40,179 bases of DNA from Verrucomicrobiales bacterium (GTDB taxonomy: Bacteria > Verrucomicrobiota > Verrucomicrobiia > Verrucomicrobiales > DEV007): NCBI GenBank assembly GCA_029213005.1, contig JARGPI010000044.1:6426-46604 (forward strand), read 5' to 3'. A program made the translations under genes and the position numbers. Positions 8,369 to 16,667 of this stretch are shown piece after piece (positions within the stretch are counted from its first letter, which is position 1; every line of letters begins with the position of its first letter). The notes beneath the pieces were generated by a model. It had not been told where the DNA came from. It ran no database searches and was given only the letters and a program-made list of their open reading frames with translations.

Positions 8369-8551
8369 CTAAAATTCGTCGACCGTCAAAACCTGACGTC
8401 CGTTGTAGTAGCCACATGACCCGCAGGCACAATGGGACTTGACTGCGCTGCCGCATTCGCTGCATACGTTCAACTTGGCAGCACGCCAGCGCTGACCGCT
8501 GCGACGGAGCCGTTTTTTCATTTTCGAGGTTCTACGCTTAGGAACTGCCAT
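8369..8551 (-). CDS. rpmF: Ribosomal protein bL32
   Basis: A 60-residue ribosomal protein of the large subunit. The conserved start MAVPKRRTSK and the basic N-terminal half are present, followed by a zinc ribbon CSECG (C30, C33) and CGSCGYY (C43, C46) with H40 before it. The four cysteines mark it as the zinc-binding (C+) form. A candidate promoter lies 30 bases upstream. It heads the plsX-fabH-bat transcript, an order common for rpmF-plsX-fabH. Identity is very secure. Confidence 0.97.
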   Translation of the reverse strand: MAVPKRRTSKMKKRLRRSGQRWRAAKLNVCSECGSAVKSHCACGSCGYYNGRQVLTVDEF

Positions 8552-8580
8552 GGATTTTCGTTGTTAAAATTGCGAGCGGG

Positions 8581-8609
8581 GAATAAGGACTCTTTTTTTA
8601 AAAAGTCAA
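8581..8609 (-). promoter_or_regulatory. Candidate sigma70-type promoter for rpmF operon
   Basis: On the minus strand TTGACT (8609-8604) is followed after 17 bases by TTATTC (8586-8581). The spacer contains an A/T tract. The -10 box is weak, but the -35 and spacing are good and the site lies 30 bases before the rpmF ATG. No other promoter-like site was seen in this 84-base gap. Confidence 0.45.
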
Positions 8610-8635
8610 AGCGGAAAAATGAATTCTAAAATTAA

Positions 8636-9742
8636 TTATTTCGGAATGGGTGGGTCGACGATCTTGCCGGAGGGGCTGTCAGGCAGCCTCGCTTCGAAGG
8701 TTCGATAGTATTGACTGACGGCCTGAGCGGTCATTTTACCGAGCATGAGCTGCCCTTCGGTGTTGAAATGAACCTGATCGATCACGGTGGGGAGGCGGCC
8801 GTGATAGACGGGAAAGGCATTGTCCAGATAGTCGGCGACGCGGGCTTTTGAGAGGTAGAGTGGGTAGGCGTTCGGTCTGACTTTGTCGAGAATCTTGCGG
8901 TGTTCTTCCAAACCGGCCTCATTGAAATAGGTGAGAACGAAAACGGGTAATTCCGGAACCCCGAGGTCGTTTCTCATGTGATTGACGAATTCGATGAAGC
9001 GTTCCTGATAGCTTTCCGCCAATTCGATTTTTTTGCCATCCCGGCCGCCCTGTTTCCAGATAAATCCGCTGATTTCAAAATTGGAGATCCGATAGGCCTC
9101 GCTCACCGCATTGATCATATCGCGATAAAGTGAGCCTTTTAAAGCATCGCCGGTTTTGCTGGCCTCCGACCATTCCCAGTCCGGTTTCCAGGCGTTCATG
9201 CCGGTGCCACCGACGGCGACCTTGATGATCCCAATCGTGTCGTTGGGGAAGTGATTGGCCATTTCGTGAGCAAATGTCACCTCGGGGCCGAAATTGCGTT
9301 TCGGGACCATGTATTGCCATTTCCCCCGGGACCAGATCCGGATCCGGGGATGGGCCTGGTTGTAGGGCTCGGTCAGTTTACTGGAGCGTCCGTGTCCCAC
9401 CATATTGGACTGACCCATGAGCAGGAAGACCCGCAGCGGGGTTGTCGGGATGATCGAGGCCTCGCCTCCGCCCATAGAGTTGGCTTCCTTCAGGCCGATG
9501 CCCCGGGAGGGATCGTGCTCCAGCGTCAGCTCGCGGGCATTGGGATGGAGCTCGCCCTCGCGATAGGCATACCATTCCGACGCATTGACATCGCGATACT
9601 TCAGAAATGTCTGATCGAGTTCGGTTTTACCAAACAACTGGGGCTTAACCGAACAGCTTGTCGAGGCGAGGCTTGCGATAAGCCCCGTCAATAAAAAGCA
9701 GACCTGTCGTAGCGAAAGTCTCACCGGGTACCTTATGCTCAC
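8636..9742 (-). CDS. SASA-family (sialate O-acetylesterase-like) carbohydrate esterase, probable lipoprotein
   Basis: About 368 residues. An N-terminal hydrophobic segment (FLLTGLIASLASTSC) ends in a cysteine at residue 30, so it may be a lipoprotein, although the lipobox is not ideal. The SGNH-hydrolase-like DUF303/SASA domain is shown by the nucleophile motif FLLMGQSNM (S112), the glycine block (KVAVGGTGMNAW), WKQGGRDG (in place of WQQGxxD) and the catalytic DQVHF (D322, H325). Members deacetylate sugars such as sialic acid or xylan; the substrate here is unknown. The start is uncertain: no ATG is available, and the choice is a GTG at 9742 (given) or a TTG at 9757. It follows purD across a 60-base gap that is filled mostly by a palindromic repeat. 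Confidence 0.85.
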   Translation of the reverse strand: MSIRYPVRLSLRQVCFLLTGLIASLASTSCSVKPQLFGKTELDQTFLKYRDVNASEWYAYREGELHPNARELTLEHDPSRGIGLKEANSMGGGEASIIPTTPLRVFLLMGQSNMVGHGRSSKLTEPYNQAHPRIRIWSRGKWQYMVPKRNFGPEVTFAHEMANHFPNDTIGIIKVAVGGTGMNAWKPDWEWSEASKTGDALKGSLYRDMINAVSEAYRISNFEISGFIWKQGGRDGKKIELAESYQERFIEFVNHMRNDLGVPELPVFVLTYFNEAGLEEHRKILDKVRPNAYPLYLSKARVADYLDNAFPVYHGRLPTVIDQVHFNTEGQLMLGKMTAQAVSQYYRTFEARLPDSPSGKIVDPPIPK

Positions 9743-9774
9743 TTTTTCAGTGATCAAGGCGAACCGTGCGGCGG

Positions 9775-9813
9775 ATTGTACAGGGTACAGTCCGGGACTG
9801 TACAGGGTACAAT
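9775..9813. repeat. Palindromic repeat containing two GTACAGGGTAC units (intergenic copy)
   Basis: Arms 9775-9792 and 9796-9813 are inverted repeats of 18 bases, with three central mismatches (AGG against CCT) and a 3-base loop. Each arm carries the quasi-palindrome GTAC-AGG-GTAC. The element lies 4 bases beyond the purD stop. A related element is found at 31711-31753. It could act as a REP-like element or as a transcription stop for purD. Confidence 0.7.
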
Positions 9814-9817
9814 CGCC

Positions 9818-11071
9818 CTAAAAATTGCGGGTTCCGATGTCGCTGCGGCGCTGCATGCCGGGAAAACTGACTTTTTCCGATTCGGCATAGACTTTAGCGA
9901 CCGCTTCCTCGCGGGAATCCCCGTTGGCGACGATGGCGTAGACCCGACCACCGGCGGTTTCGAAATTTCCGTCTGAATCGAGGCGGGTGCCTGCGTGATA
10001 GATTCGCGCATTTTCCAGATTCCCGATTCCGCTGATGGTGTCTCCACTTCGTGATGAAGCGGGGTAGCCGTCCGATGCTGAAACGAGGCAAATGCTCCAT
10101 CCATCCTGAAATTTAATCGCATCGGGCTGGAGGTTGCCTTTGGCGCCTTCGAAAACATACTGGGCAAAATCGCCGGAGATCATCGGCAGAACGGCCTGGG
10201 CTTCGGGGTCGCCGAAACGACAGTTGTATTCGAGAATTTTCGGTCCGTCGGTGGTCAGAATCAGCCCGAAATAGAGGAAGCCGCGATAGGGGAGGCCATC
10301 TTTGCGAAGGCCTTCAACCGTTGGTTTCACGATGGTTTCGTCGATCGTCTGTCTGAGGTCGCCTTCGAACATTTCCAGGGAACTGACGGCCCCCATTCCG
10401 CCGGTATTGGGGCCTTCGTCGGCATCGTAAATCCGCTTGTAGTCGCGGGCCGGAGCGAGGATCTGGTAATCGTCATCGACGACGGAGGCAAAGATCGAGA
10501 TTTCCGGTCCATCGAGGAATTCTTCGATCAAGAGGTTGCCGGCGCCGAATTTTCTCTGACCGAGGACTTCGTCGATGAACTCGTCTGCGGAAGCTTCATC
10601 AAAACAGACCGCAACGCCTTTCCCGGCGGCCAGACCGTCGAATTTCAGAACGGTGGGGTATTTTCCGGCGATGGCGGCCTTGGCATCGGCAACGGTGTCG
10701 ACTGAGGCATATCCGCCAGTGGGGATTTCATGGCGGACCATAAATTCTTTGGCGAACTCTTTGCTGGCTTCAAGTTGGGCGCTCTCTTTCGGAGGCCCCC
10801 AGCAGGGAATTCCCGCCTCGGCGCACTCGTTGGCGAGCCCTTTGTCTTTGACGAGGTAGCTCTCTTCACCGGCGACACAGAGATCGATGCCTTCCGATTT
10901 CATGAAGCTGATCAGCGTAGGCAGATCCGAAGCGTCGGCTTTCTCTGCGATTTCAAAAATGGCGTCACTCCCCGGAAAAGAGTAAATCCGTGTCTCGGTG
11001 GGAGACTCGTGAAGTGCCGTGATGATTGCGTGCTCACGCCCGCCTTTTCCAACTACGAGGACCTTTATCAT
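9818..11071 (-). CDS. purD: Phosphoribosylamine-glycine ligase
   Basis: A 417-residue ATP-grasp enzyme of de novo purine synthesis that joins glycine to 5-phosphoribosylamine. The N-terminal domain begins KVLVVGKGGREHAI. The ATP-grasp core has FDGLAAGKGV (about 143-152) and DEGPNTGGMG, and the metal-binding motif EYNCRFGDPEAQ carries the expected Glu/Asn pair. Length is normal. It starts at an ATG with no obvious Shine-Dalgarno sequence and is not linked to other pur genes here. The stop is TAG, immediately followed by the palindromic repeat. Identity is very secure. Confidence 0.96.
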   Translation of the reverse strand: MIKVLVVGKGGREHAIITALHESPTETRIYSFPGSDAIFEIAEKADASDLPTLISFMKSEGIDLCVAGEESYLVKDKGLANECAEAGIPCWGPPKESAQLEASKEFAKEFMVRHEIPTGGYASVDTVADAKAAIAGKYPTVLKFDGLAAGKGVAVCFDEASADEFIDEVLGQRKFGAGNLLIEEFLDGPEISIFASVVDDDYQILAPARDYKRIYDADEGPNTGGMGAVSSLEMFEGDLRQTIDETIVKPTVEGLRKDGLPYRGFLYFGLILTTDGPKILEYNCRFGDPEAQAVLPMISGDFAQYVFEGAKGNLQPDAIKFQDGWSICLVSASDGYPASSRSGDTISGIGNLENARIYHAGTRLDSDGNFETAGGRVYAIVANGDSREEAVAKVYAESEKVSFPGMQRRSDIGTRNF

Positions 11072-11142
11072 TTAAGTTTCGCGTATTAAATTTGGCGGCA
11101 CCCTAGGGAAAATCTCCCCTTTCACAAGCCAAAAAGGCCTCA

Positions 11143-12069
11143 TCATCGTCCCCGAATGGCAAGAAACAGGCCGATAACCACGATAACGGCGCCGACAATC
11201 TGTAGCGGGATCAGGATTTGACCGAGGATGAGGATCCCCAGAACCGCTGTCAAAACCGGCTGAATCAGCAGGGTGACTGCGGTGAGGCTGGAAGGTAGTC
11301 CACCGAGGCTCCAGGCGATCAAACCCTGTCCGCAGGCGTGGGAAATCACTCCCAAACCGATTAGGGGCAACCAGCCTGCAAAATCGTAAGGTAAAAAACG
11401 ATCGGGATGACTCAGGGCTACCGGCAACAGCACAAGAGAAGCGACCACGCTGGCCCAAAACATGAGAACCGGAGCGGAATGCTCTCTGCGATAACGTTTG
11501 ATCGAAAGCTGGTAGGTGGCGTAAAACACGGCGGTGATCAGGGCCAAAATATCGCCGAAAACGGGGTTCCCGTCGTTTGGAGTGATGCGGGATCCGGAGC
11601 TGAGCATCAGCACCGCCATCCCGACGAACGCGGCGACCGCACCGGCAACGAATCGCCTCGTGATTCTTTCTTTCCAGACCGCCCAGGCAAAAAGAGTGAC
11701 CCAGAGGATCGAGGTGTTGGCGAGCAGGGTGGAGTTTGCCACCGTGGTGTGCTCGAAAGACCAGTGCCATGCCCAGAAATCGAATCCAAAAGCAATGCCG
11801 GGTAGCCAGATCCATCCGTGACCAAATTCAAAATCGCTTTTCCGGGGGATGATCCGCTTCCGTTGCACACCGAATAGAATGGCAAGAGCTATAGCTCCAA
11901 TTAGAACCCTCCAGAACGCCGCGTCCCAGCTTCCCACGCCGTTTTCACCCCGCATGCTGAGCACGGCAAAAATCGGGGCGAAGGCGATGCACGCTGCTCC
12001 ACCGATCACTCCGCCGAGATGGGGTAGCGATATTTGAGTTTTTACAGCGGCCTGATTCCCGGATGTCAT
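11143..12069 (-). CDS. EamA/DMT-superfamily transporter
   Basis: A 308-residue integral membrane protein with about ten hydrophobic helices arranged as two EamA halves (roughly residues 20-150 and 165-305). The first half ends with the typical TTVANSTLLANTSILWV segment and the second with SHACGQGLIAWSLGGLPSS followed by QPVLTAVLG. Family members export amino acids, nucleobases or other metabolites; the substrate cannot be told from sequence. It ends 71 bases before purD, and a second unrelated EamA gene occurs at 26538-27461. No regulator is nearby. Confidence 0.88.
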   Translation of the reverse strand: MTSGNQAAVKTQISLPHLGGVIGGAACIAFAPIFAVLSMRGENGVGSWDAAFWRVLIGAIALAILFGVQRKRIIPRKSDFEFGHGWIWLPGIAFGFDFWAWHWSFEHTTVANSTLLANTSILWVTLFAWAVWKERITRRFVAGAVAAFVGMAVLMLSSGSRITPNDGNPVFGDILALITAVFYATYQLSIKRYRREHSAPVLMFWASVVASLVLLPVALSHPDRFLPYDFAGWLPLIGLGVISHACGQGLIAWSLGGLPSSLTAVTLLIQPVLTAVLGILILGQILIPLQIVGAVIVVIGLFLAIRGR

Positions 12070-12118
12070 TCGGGGATACCTAGCAAATCGCCGTCGGTTT
12101 GCACGGACCTGATGCGGG

Positions 12119-13090
12119 TTATTTTTCCGCAGTCGCTTCCGGAGCCGTTACCTGAGCTTTGATGATAATGGCCGTGCCACCACTGTTGAGATCCTGAGCG
12201 CCGAGAAAGTTCCGGTTGAAGTCTTCCGAAGCGTTGGCAAATCCGTGGGCCCGACCGAGACCGTTATTGCTCATCGCAACCGAAGTTTGAAACTGCTTCA
12301 AATTGATCTCCGGCTGAATGCCTTCTTCCGTTTCGGCAAAGACTTTGAAGCGGGGGATCATGTCGACGGTGACCACTCCGTTTGCGATCCGGGGCTTAAT
12401 CACGATAGAAGTCGAGATCCGGGTGGTGCTGATGATAGGTACGAGAATGTTATTGGGGATCAAGGGTTGGAAAAACGCGGGATTGGCCACCTGTCCGTTC
12501 ACCGGAACGGTTCCGACCTGACCGGCGGGCAGGATGGCAGAGCCGTAATTGATAAATCCTTCAAAGGAGGTGTTTTCACTGTTGATATCCATCGTGATGG
12601 AACCGTCCGGATTCACGGTGGACACCGTCTCACTGGTCACGCCGATGTGTCGTTTCACAAAGCCGGTGGGGTGGGCTGGAGTGATGGGGAAAGGGCCGGG
12701 GCCAACAATGACGTTGGGAATCCGGGGAGCTTCCCAGGCGGTGGGAAAAAATACCTCCCGTCCCACGGAAATTTGGGTTCTTCGCGAGGGCAGGCCGGTT
12801 TTGAAAGCAAAATTCAGGTTCACATTCATGTTCGGCAAAGCGCCTCCGGCCAATGCCGCTTCGGCCGCCGCGATATGGGCGGGGTCGTCGATCACGAGGA
12901 TGGCACCTTTGGTGGGCAGCATCACAAATTTGCCCTGAGGGGATAAAACCTCTTTCAAAATGGGGCGAACCACTTCGATAGAGGCAAAACCGACCTCGAT
13001 CTCTTTTTTCGATTTGGTCTGCGCCGGCGCCGGTTCGGGAAATAAAGACCAGATTAGAAGAAGGAGAACGGGAGCCAGCTTCATTTGCAT
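12119..13090 (-). CDS. Orphan secretin-like exported protein
   Basis: A 323-residue protein with a clear signal peptide (cleavage after APA near residue 23). Residues about 30-80 form a secretin N-domain-like module (FASIEVVRPILKEVLSPQGKF..TKGAILVIDD..IAAAEAAL). Residues about 90-320 resemble the C-terminal secretin beta-domain, with VGREVFFPT, paired strands and a conserved ISTSIVIKPRI..GVVTVDMIPRF segment near 225-250. It is shorter than type II/IV pilus secretins and has no visible partner genes, so it may be a stand-alone outer-membrane pore or a degenerate secretin. The start offers two ATGs two codons apart. It is divergent from the MFS genes, sharing a 127-base spacer. Confidence 0.65.
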   Translation of the reverse strand: MQMKLAPVLLLLIWSLFPEPAPAQTKSKKEIEVGFASIEVVRPILKEVLSPQGKFVMLPTKGAILVIDDPAHIAAAEAALAGGALPNMNVNLNFAFKTGLPSRRTQISVGREVFFPTAWEAPRIPNVIVGPGPFPITPAHPTGFVKRHIGVTSETVSTVNPDGSITMDINSENTSFEGFINYGSAILPAGQVGTVPVNGQVANPAFFQPLIPNNILVPIISTTRISTSIVIKPRIANGVVTVDMIPRFKVFAETEEGIQPEINLKQFQTSVAMSNNGLGRAHGFANASEDFNRNFLGAQDLNSGGTAIIIKAQVTAPEATAEK

Positions 13091-13217
13091 ACTTTAGAGT
13101 GCCTCAAGAAGAGCTCGCTGGCAAGAGAAGCTGGCGTCAATGCGAGGCGAATTTGTTTGCCTCAGAGTCCCAATATGCCTAAAAGGCTCCGTTAATTTTA
13201 ACCAGTAATTAAGTAAA

Positions 13218-14747
13218 ATGAGCCAATCCGATACCGAAGCCGGTAATAAAAAGTTATTCTGGGCGTGTTTTGTTGCTTTGGTAGCAACGTCGTTTGTGTT
13301 CGGCCTGCGGGCTAATATCATTGGGGACTGGCAGTCTGATTTCGGGCTGACGGAAGCGGACAAAGGCACCATTCTTGGCGTCGGGCTGTGGCCGTTTGCG
13401 ATCAGTATCGTGGTGTTCAGTCTGATTATTGATTACATCGGATACAAGACCGCAGCTTTTTGTGCGATGGCCTGTCACGTCGCGTCTCTCTGTTTTACGC
13501 TTATGGCGAGTGGGCCGACGGCCCTTTACTGGAGTGTATTTCTCATCGCAATTGCCAATGGTATCGTCGAGTCATTCATCAATCCGGTGGTGGCGACGGC
13601 TTTCAAAACGGAAAAGGCCAAGTGGCTCAATATTCTCCATGCCGGCTGGCCTGCGGGACTGGCGCTCGGGGCGCTGACGGCGATCCTGCTGGGGGATGCC
13701 AACTGGCACATCAAATATGCAATGTGTTTCATCCCGGTGGTGATCTACGCCATCATGATCATTCCCTGCAAATTTCCAGTCAACGAAAGGGTTGAAGCCA
13801 ATGTGCCTTATCGGGAGATGCTGGGGCAGGTGGGAGCAATCGGTTTTTTCATTATCTCATTCCTCCTGATTTTCGGCGTGGTGCAGATCGCAGCCAGTTT
13901 GAATCCCGGCTTTACGCTTTCCTACCCGGTGATGGCAATCATTTCCGGTATTATCGCCGCGATCGCCGGAGTGATGACAAAGAGCCTCGGGCACTGGATG
14001 TTTATCCTGATTTTGATCACCATGGGACCGCTGGCCACCACCGAGCTCGGAACCGACAGCTGGATGCCGGATTTGCTGGGCGCTGACTTTTCTCCCGCCC
14101 AGGCAGGCTGGATCTTCATTGGTGTCTCGGTCGTGATGACGATCCTGAGATTTTGCGCTGGACCGATCGTGCACAAGTTTTCGCCAATCGGCCTTCTTGT
14201 CATCAGTGCCATCATCGCAATTATCGGACTTCTTTTCCTCTCCAAGGCATCGGCCATGATGGTGTTGGTCGCCGCTGGGGTTTACGCCCTGGGTAAAACT
14301 TTTCTCTGGTCCACGACTCTCGGATTGGTTGCTGAGCAGTTCCCCAAAGGCGGAGCCTTGACTCTGAACGGGGTCTCTGCGGTGGGGGTTCTTGGTATGG
14401 GGATTCTCGGGACACCGATTATGGGAGGGCTTCAGGACAAAGGAATCGAGGCTGATCTGAGAAACAACCATCCGGAAATTCATCAAAAGATCGTCAGCGA
14501 GCCCAGGGCGGTGCCATTTATCGGTAAAGTTCCGGGCTTTGATGAGGATAAGGTCAATAATTTGCCGGAAGCGGAGCGGGCGATCGTGACCGAAACCCGA
14601 TATCCCCACAAAAAACGGGCATTTTACACGGTGGCAATTCTTCCGACTTTTATGCTGATTTGCTATCTGATAATGTTTGTATACTTCAAATCCAAAGGCG
14701 GATACAAACCTGTCGATCTAGGTGGCGAAGCGTCCTCTTCCCACTAA
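13218..14747 (+). CDS. MFS transporter (first of a tandem pair)
   Basis: A 509-residue major facilitator with about 12 helices. Shared landmarks with the neighbour at 14889 are ILHAGWPAGLALG (about residue 136), ELGTDSWMPDLLG (about 276), YALGKTFLWST (about 357) and the C-terminal YFKSKGGYKP. A hydrophilic insert of about 60 residues (about 415-470) interrupts the last helices; the same insert type occurs in the neighbour. It resembles sugar/proton symporters of the FucP-like type common in PVC bacteria, but the substrate is not determined. The start follows an A/T-rich stretch without a good Shine-Dalgarno sequence. Confidence 0.88.
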   Translation: MSQSDTEAGNKKLFWACFVALVATSFVFGLRANIIGDWQSDFGLTEADKGTILGVGLWPFAISIVVFSLIIDYIGYKTAAFCAMACHVASLCFTLMASGPTALYWSVFLIAIANGIVESFINPVVATAFKTEKAKWLNILHAGWPAGLALGALTAILLGDANWHIKYAMCFIPVVIYAIMIIPCKFPVNERVEANVPYREMLGQVGAIGFFIISFLLIFGVVQIAASLNPGFTLSYPVMAIISGIIAAIAGVMTKSLGHWMFILILITMGPLATTELGTDSWMPDLLGADFSPAQAGWIFIGVSVVMTILRFCAGPIVHKFSPIGLLVISAIIAIIGLLFLSKASAMMVLVAAGVYALGKTFLWSTTLGLVAEQFPKGGALTLNGVSAVGVLGMGILGTPIMGGLQDKGIEADLRNNHPEIHQKIVSEPRAVPFIGKVPGFDEDKVNNLPEAERAIVTETRYPHKKRAFYTVAILPTFMLICYLIMFVYFKSKGGYKPVDLGGEASSSH

Positions 14748-14888
14748 CCACCGCGCCTTCGGGCAAATATTACGGACGTAATTTTCAGAAATTCGAGCTT
14801 GTCGAACCGCCGCGATTTGGTATGAAGGACGCTCGGTCGGGGTTCTGGAATCGTTAGGTCCTGACATTCTTGAAAACTACTTATACTT

Positions 14889-16493
14889 ATGAATATTAAA
14901 GAAGATGGAATAACGCCAAACGCAGGGAGGCTTCTCTGGGCCGGCTTTATGGCGATTCTTGCCGCAGGTGTTGGATTTGGTGTCCGCGGTGGAATTCTGA
15001 CAAACTGGGCCACGGAATTTGGTTTTACCGGGGCTGATCTCGGAAAAATTGGAGCGGCCGGGCTTTTGGGATTCTGTCCCGGAATTATTATCGGCGGACT
15101 GATCGTTGATAAGCTTGGTTACGGTAAATTGGTATTTGCCGCATTTTTGTTCCACATTCTTTCAGCCTTTGTCACGTTCGCGGCATCAAGTGGTCAGGAC
15201 CCGGCGGTGGCTTTCCAGTTTCTTTTCTGGGGAACTTTCATTTTTGCGATTGCTAACGGAACGCTGGAAGCGGTTTCGAACCCTCTGGTTGCGACTCTCT
15301 TCCCGAATAACCGGACTCACTATCTCAACATTCTTCACGCCAGTTGGCCGGCAGGTTTGGTCCTCGGTGGATTGATCGGTTGGACTCTGGGAAGCGGAGA
15401 GAACGCGCTGAGCTGGAAAATTCAGTTGGCTCTGTTCCTCGTTCCGACTCTGATTTACGGAGTGATGTTCATGGGGCAGAAGATGCCGAAGTCGGAAGCT
15501 TCGGAAAAAGGTCTCAGCTTCGTCGAGATGTTCAAAGATGTTGGGATGCTCGGCGGTCTCGTTGCCAGCTTGCTGATCGGAATGTTTGTGGTGTTCGCCT
15601 TTGGACTCTTCGGAGTTAACCTCTCTCAGGGCGTTGGCCTCGGGATTGGAGTGGTCCTTGCAATCATCATCGGTGTCTTAACCAAGTTCTCACTGGGAGC
15701 GATTTTGCTTTTTGTCCTGTTCCTGACTCACGCTCTGGTTGGAGCGGTTGAGCTCGGAACCGATGGCTGGATTCAGAACATCACCGGAAACATCCTGTCA
15801 CCTGAGCAGGGGAAAATCCTCTTCGTTTTCACTTCAGCAATCATGTTCGGCCTTCGTTTCTGTGCTGACTTTATCGAGAAAAAACTCAAGCTTTCCCCGA
15901 TCGGGATTCTTCTGGTTTGTTCGATTCTGGCAGTGATTGGTCTATTCCTCGCCAGTAACATTACCAGCTTTGGTATGGCGCTGGGAGCGCTTGCGGTTTA
16001 CGCGCTCGGTAAGACATTCTTTTGGCCTACGATGTTGGCTGTTATCGGTGACCGCTTTCCGAAGTCCGGTGCGGTTGCGATGAGTATCATGGGTGGTATC
16101 GGAATGATGTCGGCTGGACTGATTGGTTCCGTCGGTCTCGGGTTCGCCAAAGACAAATTCTCGTCAGAGGATTTGCAGGCAAAAGACCCTGCGGTCTACG
16201 CTCAGTATAAAGCGGTCGATGCGAAGACCGGTGAAGATGTGAAGAGCCGGTTCCTTGTCTTCGAATCAGGAGCTCTCGACGGTAAGAAGATGGGTGCCAT
16301 TTCGGAAAAGCCTGAAGCAGAGCGCACCGCTGCCGAGAAAATGGCTGCAGCCTCAAGTATCACGGGTGACCGGAAGACGCTGCGTGCGGATGCTTTCATT
16401 CCTGCAGTGATGGCTGTCGTCTATCTCCTTCTGATGTTGTATTTCAAAGCTCGGGGCGGCTACAAGCGCGTTTCCATCGAGGAAAGCGCATAG
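14889..16493 (+). CDS. MFS transporter (second of a tandem pair)
   Basis: A 534-residue major facilitator that is clearly paralogous to the gene 141 bases upstream: ILHASWPAGLVLG, ELGTDGWIQNITG, YALGKTFFWPT and a final YFKARGGYKRV. It carries a longer hydrophilic loop (about 425-500, rich in Lys/Glu/Ala) before the last helix. The tandem order and divergence suggest an old duplication with a possible split in substrate range. A strong terminator follows 28 bases after the stop. The substrate is unknown. Confidence 0.88.
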   Translation: MNIKEDGITPNAGRLLWAGFMAILAAGVGFGVRGGILTNWATEFGFTGADLGKIGAAGLLGFCPGIIIGGLIVDKLGYGKLVFAAFLFHILSAFVTFAASSGQDPAVAFQFLFWGTFIFAIANGTLEAVSNPLVATLFPNNRTHYLNILHASWPAGLVLGGLIGWTLGSGENALSWKIQLALFLVPTLIYGVMFMGQKMPKSEASEKGLSFVEMFKDVGMLGGLVASLLIGMFVVFAFGLFGVNLSQGVGLGIGVVLAIIIGVLTKFSLGAILLFVLFLTHALVGAVELGTDGWIQNITGNILSPEQGKILFVFTSAIMFGLRFCADFIEKKLKLSPIGILLVCSILAVIGLFLASNITSFGMALGALAVYALGKTFFWPTMLAVIGDRFPKSGAVAMSIMGGIGMMSAGLIGSVGLGFAKDKFSSEDLQAKDPAVYAQYKAVDAKTGEDVKSRFLVFESGALDGKKMGAISEKPEAERTAAEKMAAASSITGDRKTLRADAFIPAVMAVVYLLLMLYFKARGGYKRVSIEESA

Positions 16494-16520
16494 ACAGAAA
16501 TTTGATAGATTTCTAAATCG

Positions 16521-16551
16521 AAGAGGCACCTTTCGGGGTGCCTCTTTTTTT
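16521..16551 (+). terminator. Strong intrinsic terminator after the MFS pair
   Basis: A perfect 10-bp stem (AAGAGGCACC with GGTGCCTCTT) closes on a small TTTCGG loop and runs into a 7-base T tract (16545-16551). It cleanly separates the MFS pair from the ATPase gene. Confidence 0.92.
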
Positions 16552-16611
16552 GTGGTCATCGCAAACGCATAAAACCTGATAAATTTTTCTGTTATTATTT
16601 TTATAAAAAGT

Positions 16612-16640
16612 TTGCATAAATGTGAATCAACCTCGATAAT
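16612..16640 (+). promoter_or_regulatory. Candidate sigma70-type promoter for the ATPase gene
   Basis: TTGCAT (16612-16617) and GATAAT (16635-16640) are exactly 17 bases apart in an A/T-rich region, 28 bases before the ATG at 16668. The preceding gene pair ends in a terminator, so a promoter is expected here. Confidence 0.55.
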
Positions 16641-16659
16641 TCTATCAAAACCGATTCAC
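16622..16659. promoter_or_regulatory. Inverted repeat flanking the -10 box, possible operator
   Basis: GTGAATC (16622-16628) and its exact reverse complement GATTCAC (16653-16659) are separated by 24 bases and bracket the candidate -10 element. A seven-base match could arise by chance; it is listed because of its position. Confidence 0.3.
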
Positions 16660-16667
16660 TTCCACAC

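Noticed and set aside
9754..10167. 137-codon minus-strand frame across the end of purD and the palindromic repeat
   Set aside because: It overlaps purD in a different frame and its composition is atypical; the repeat explains its C-terminus.
11072..11815. 247-codon minus-strand frame overlapping the EamA gene
   Set aside because: It is in another frame of the same strand as the EamA gene, is Arg/His/Pro-rich and lacks domain features.
13144..13187. Two small palindromes (GAGGC/GCCTC and GCCT/AGGC) before the first MFS gene
   Set aside because: The arms are only 4-5 bases and lack a T-run or promoter-like context, so no function is claimed.
13857..14609. 250-codon minus-strand frame opposite the first MFS gene
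   Set aside because: It is His/Asp/Gln-rich antisense translation of hydrophobic codons, with no initiation signal.
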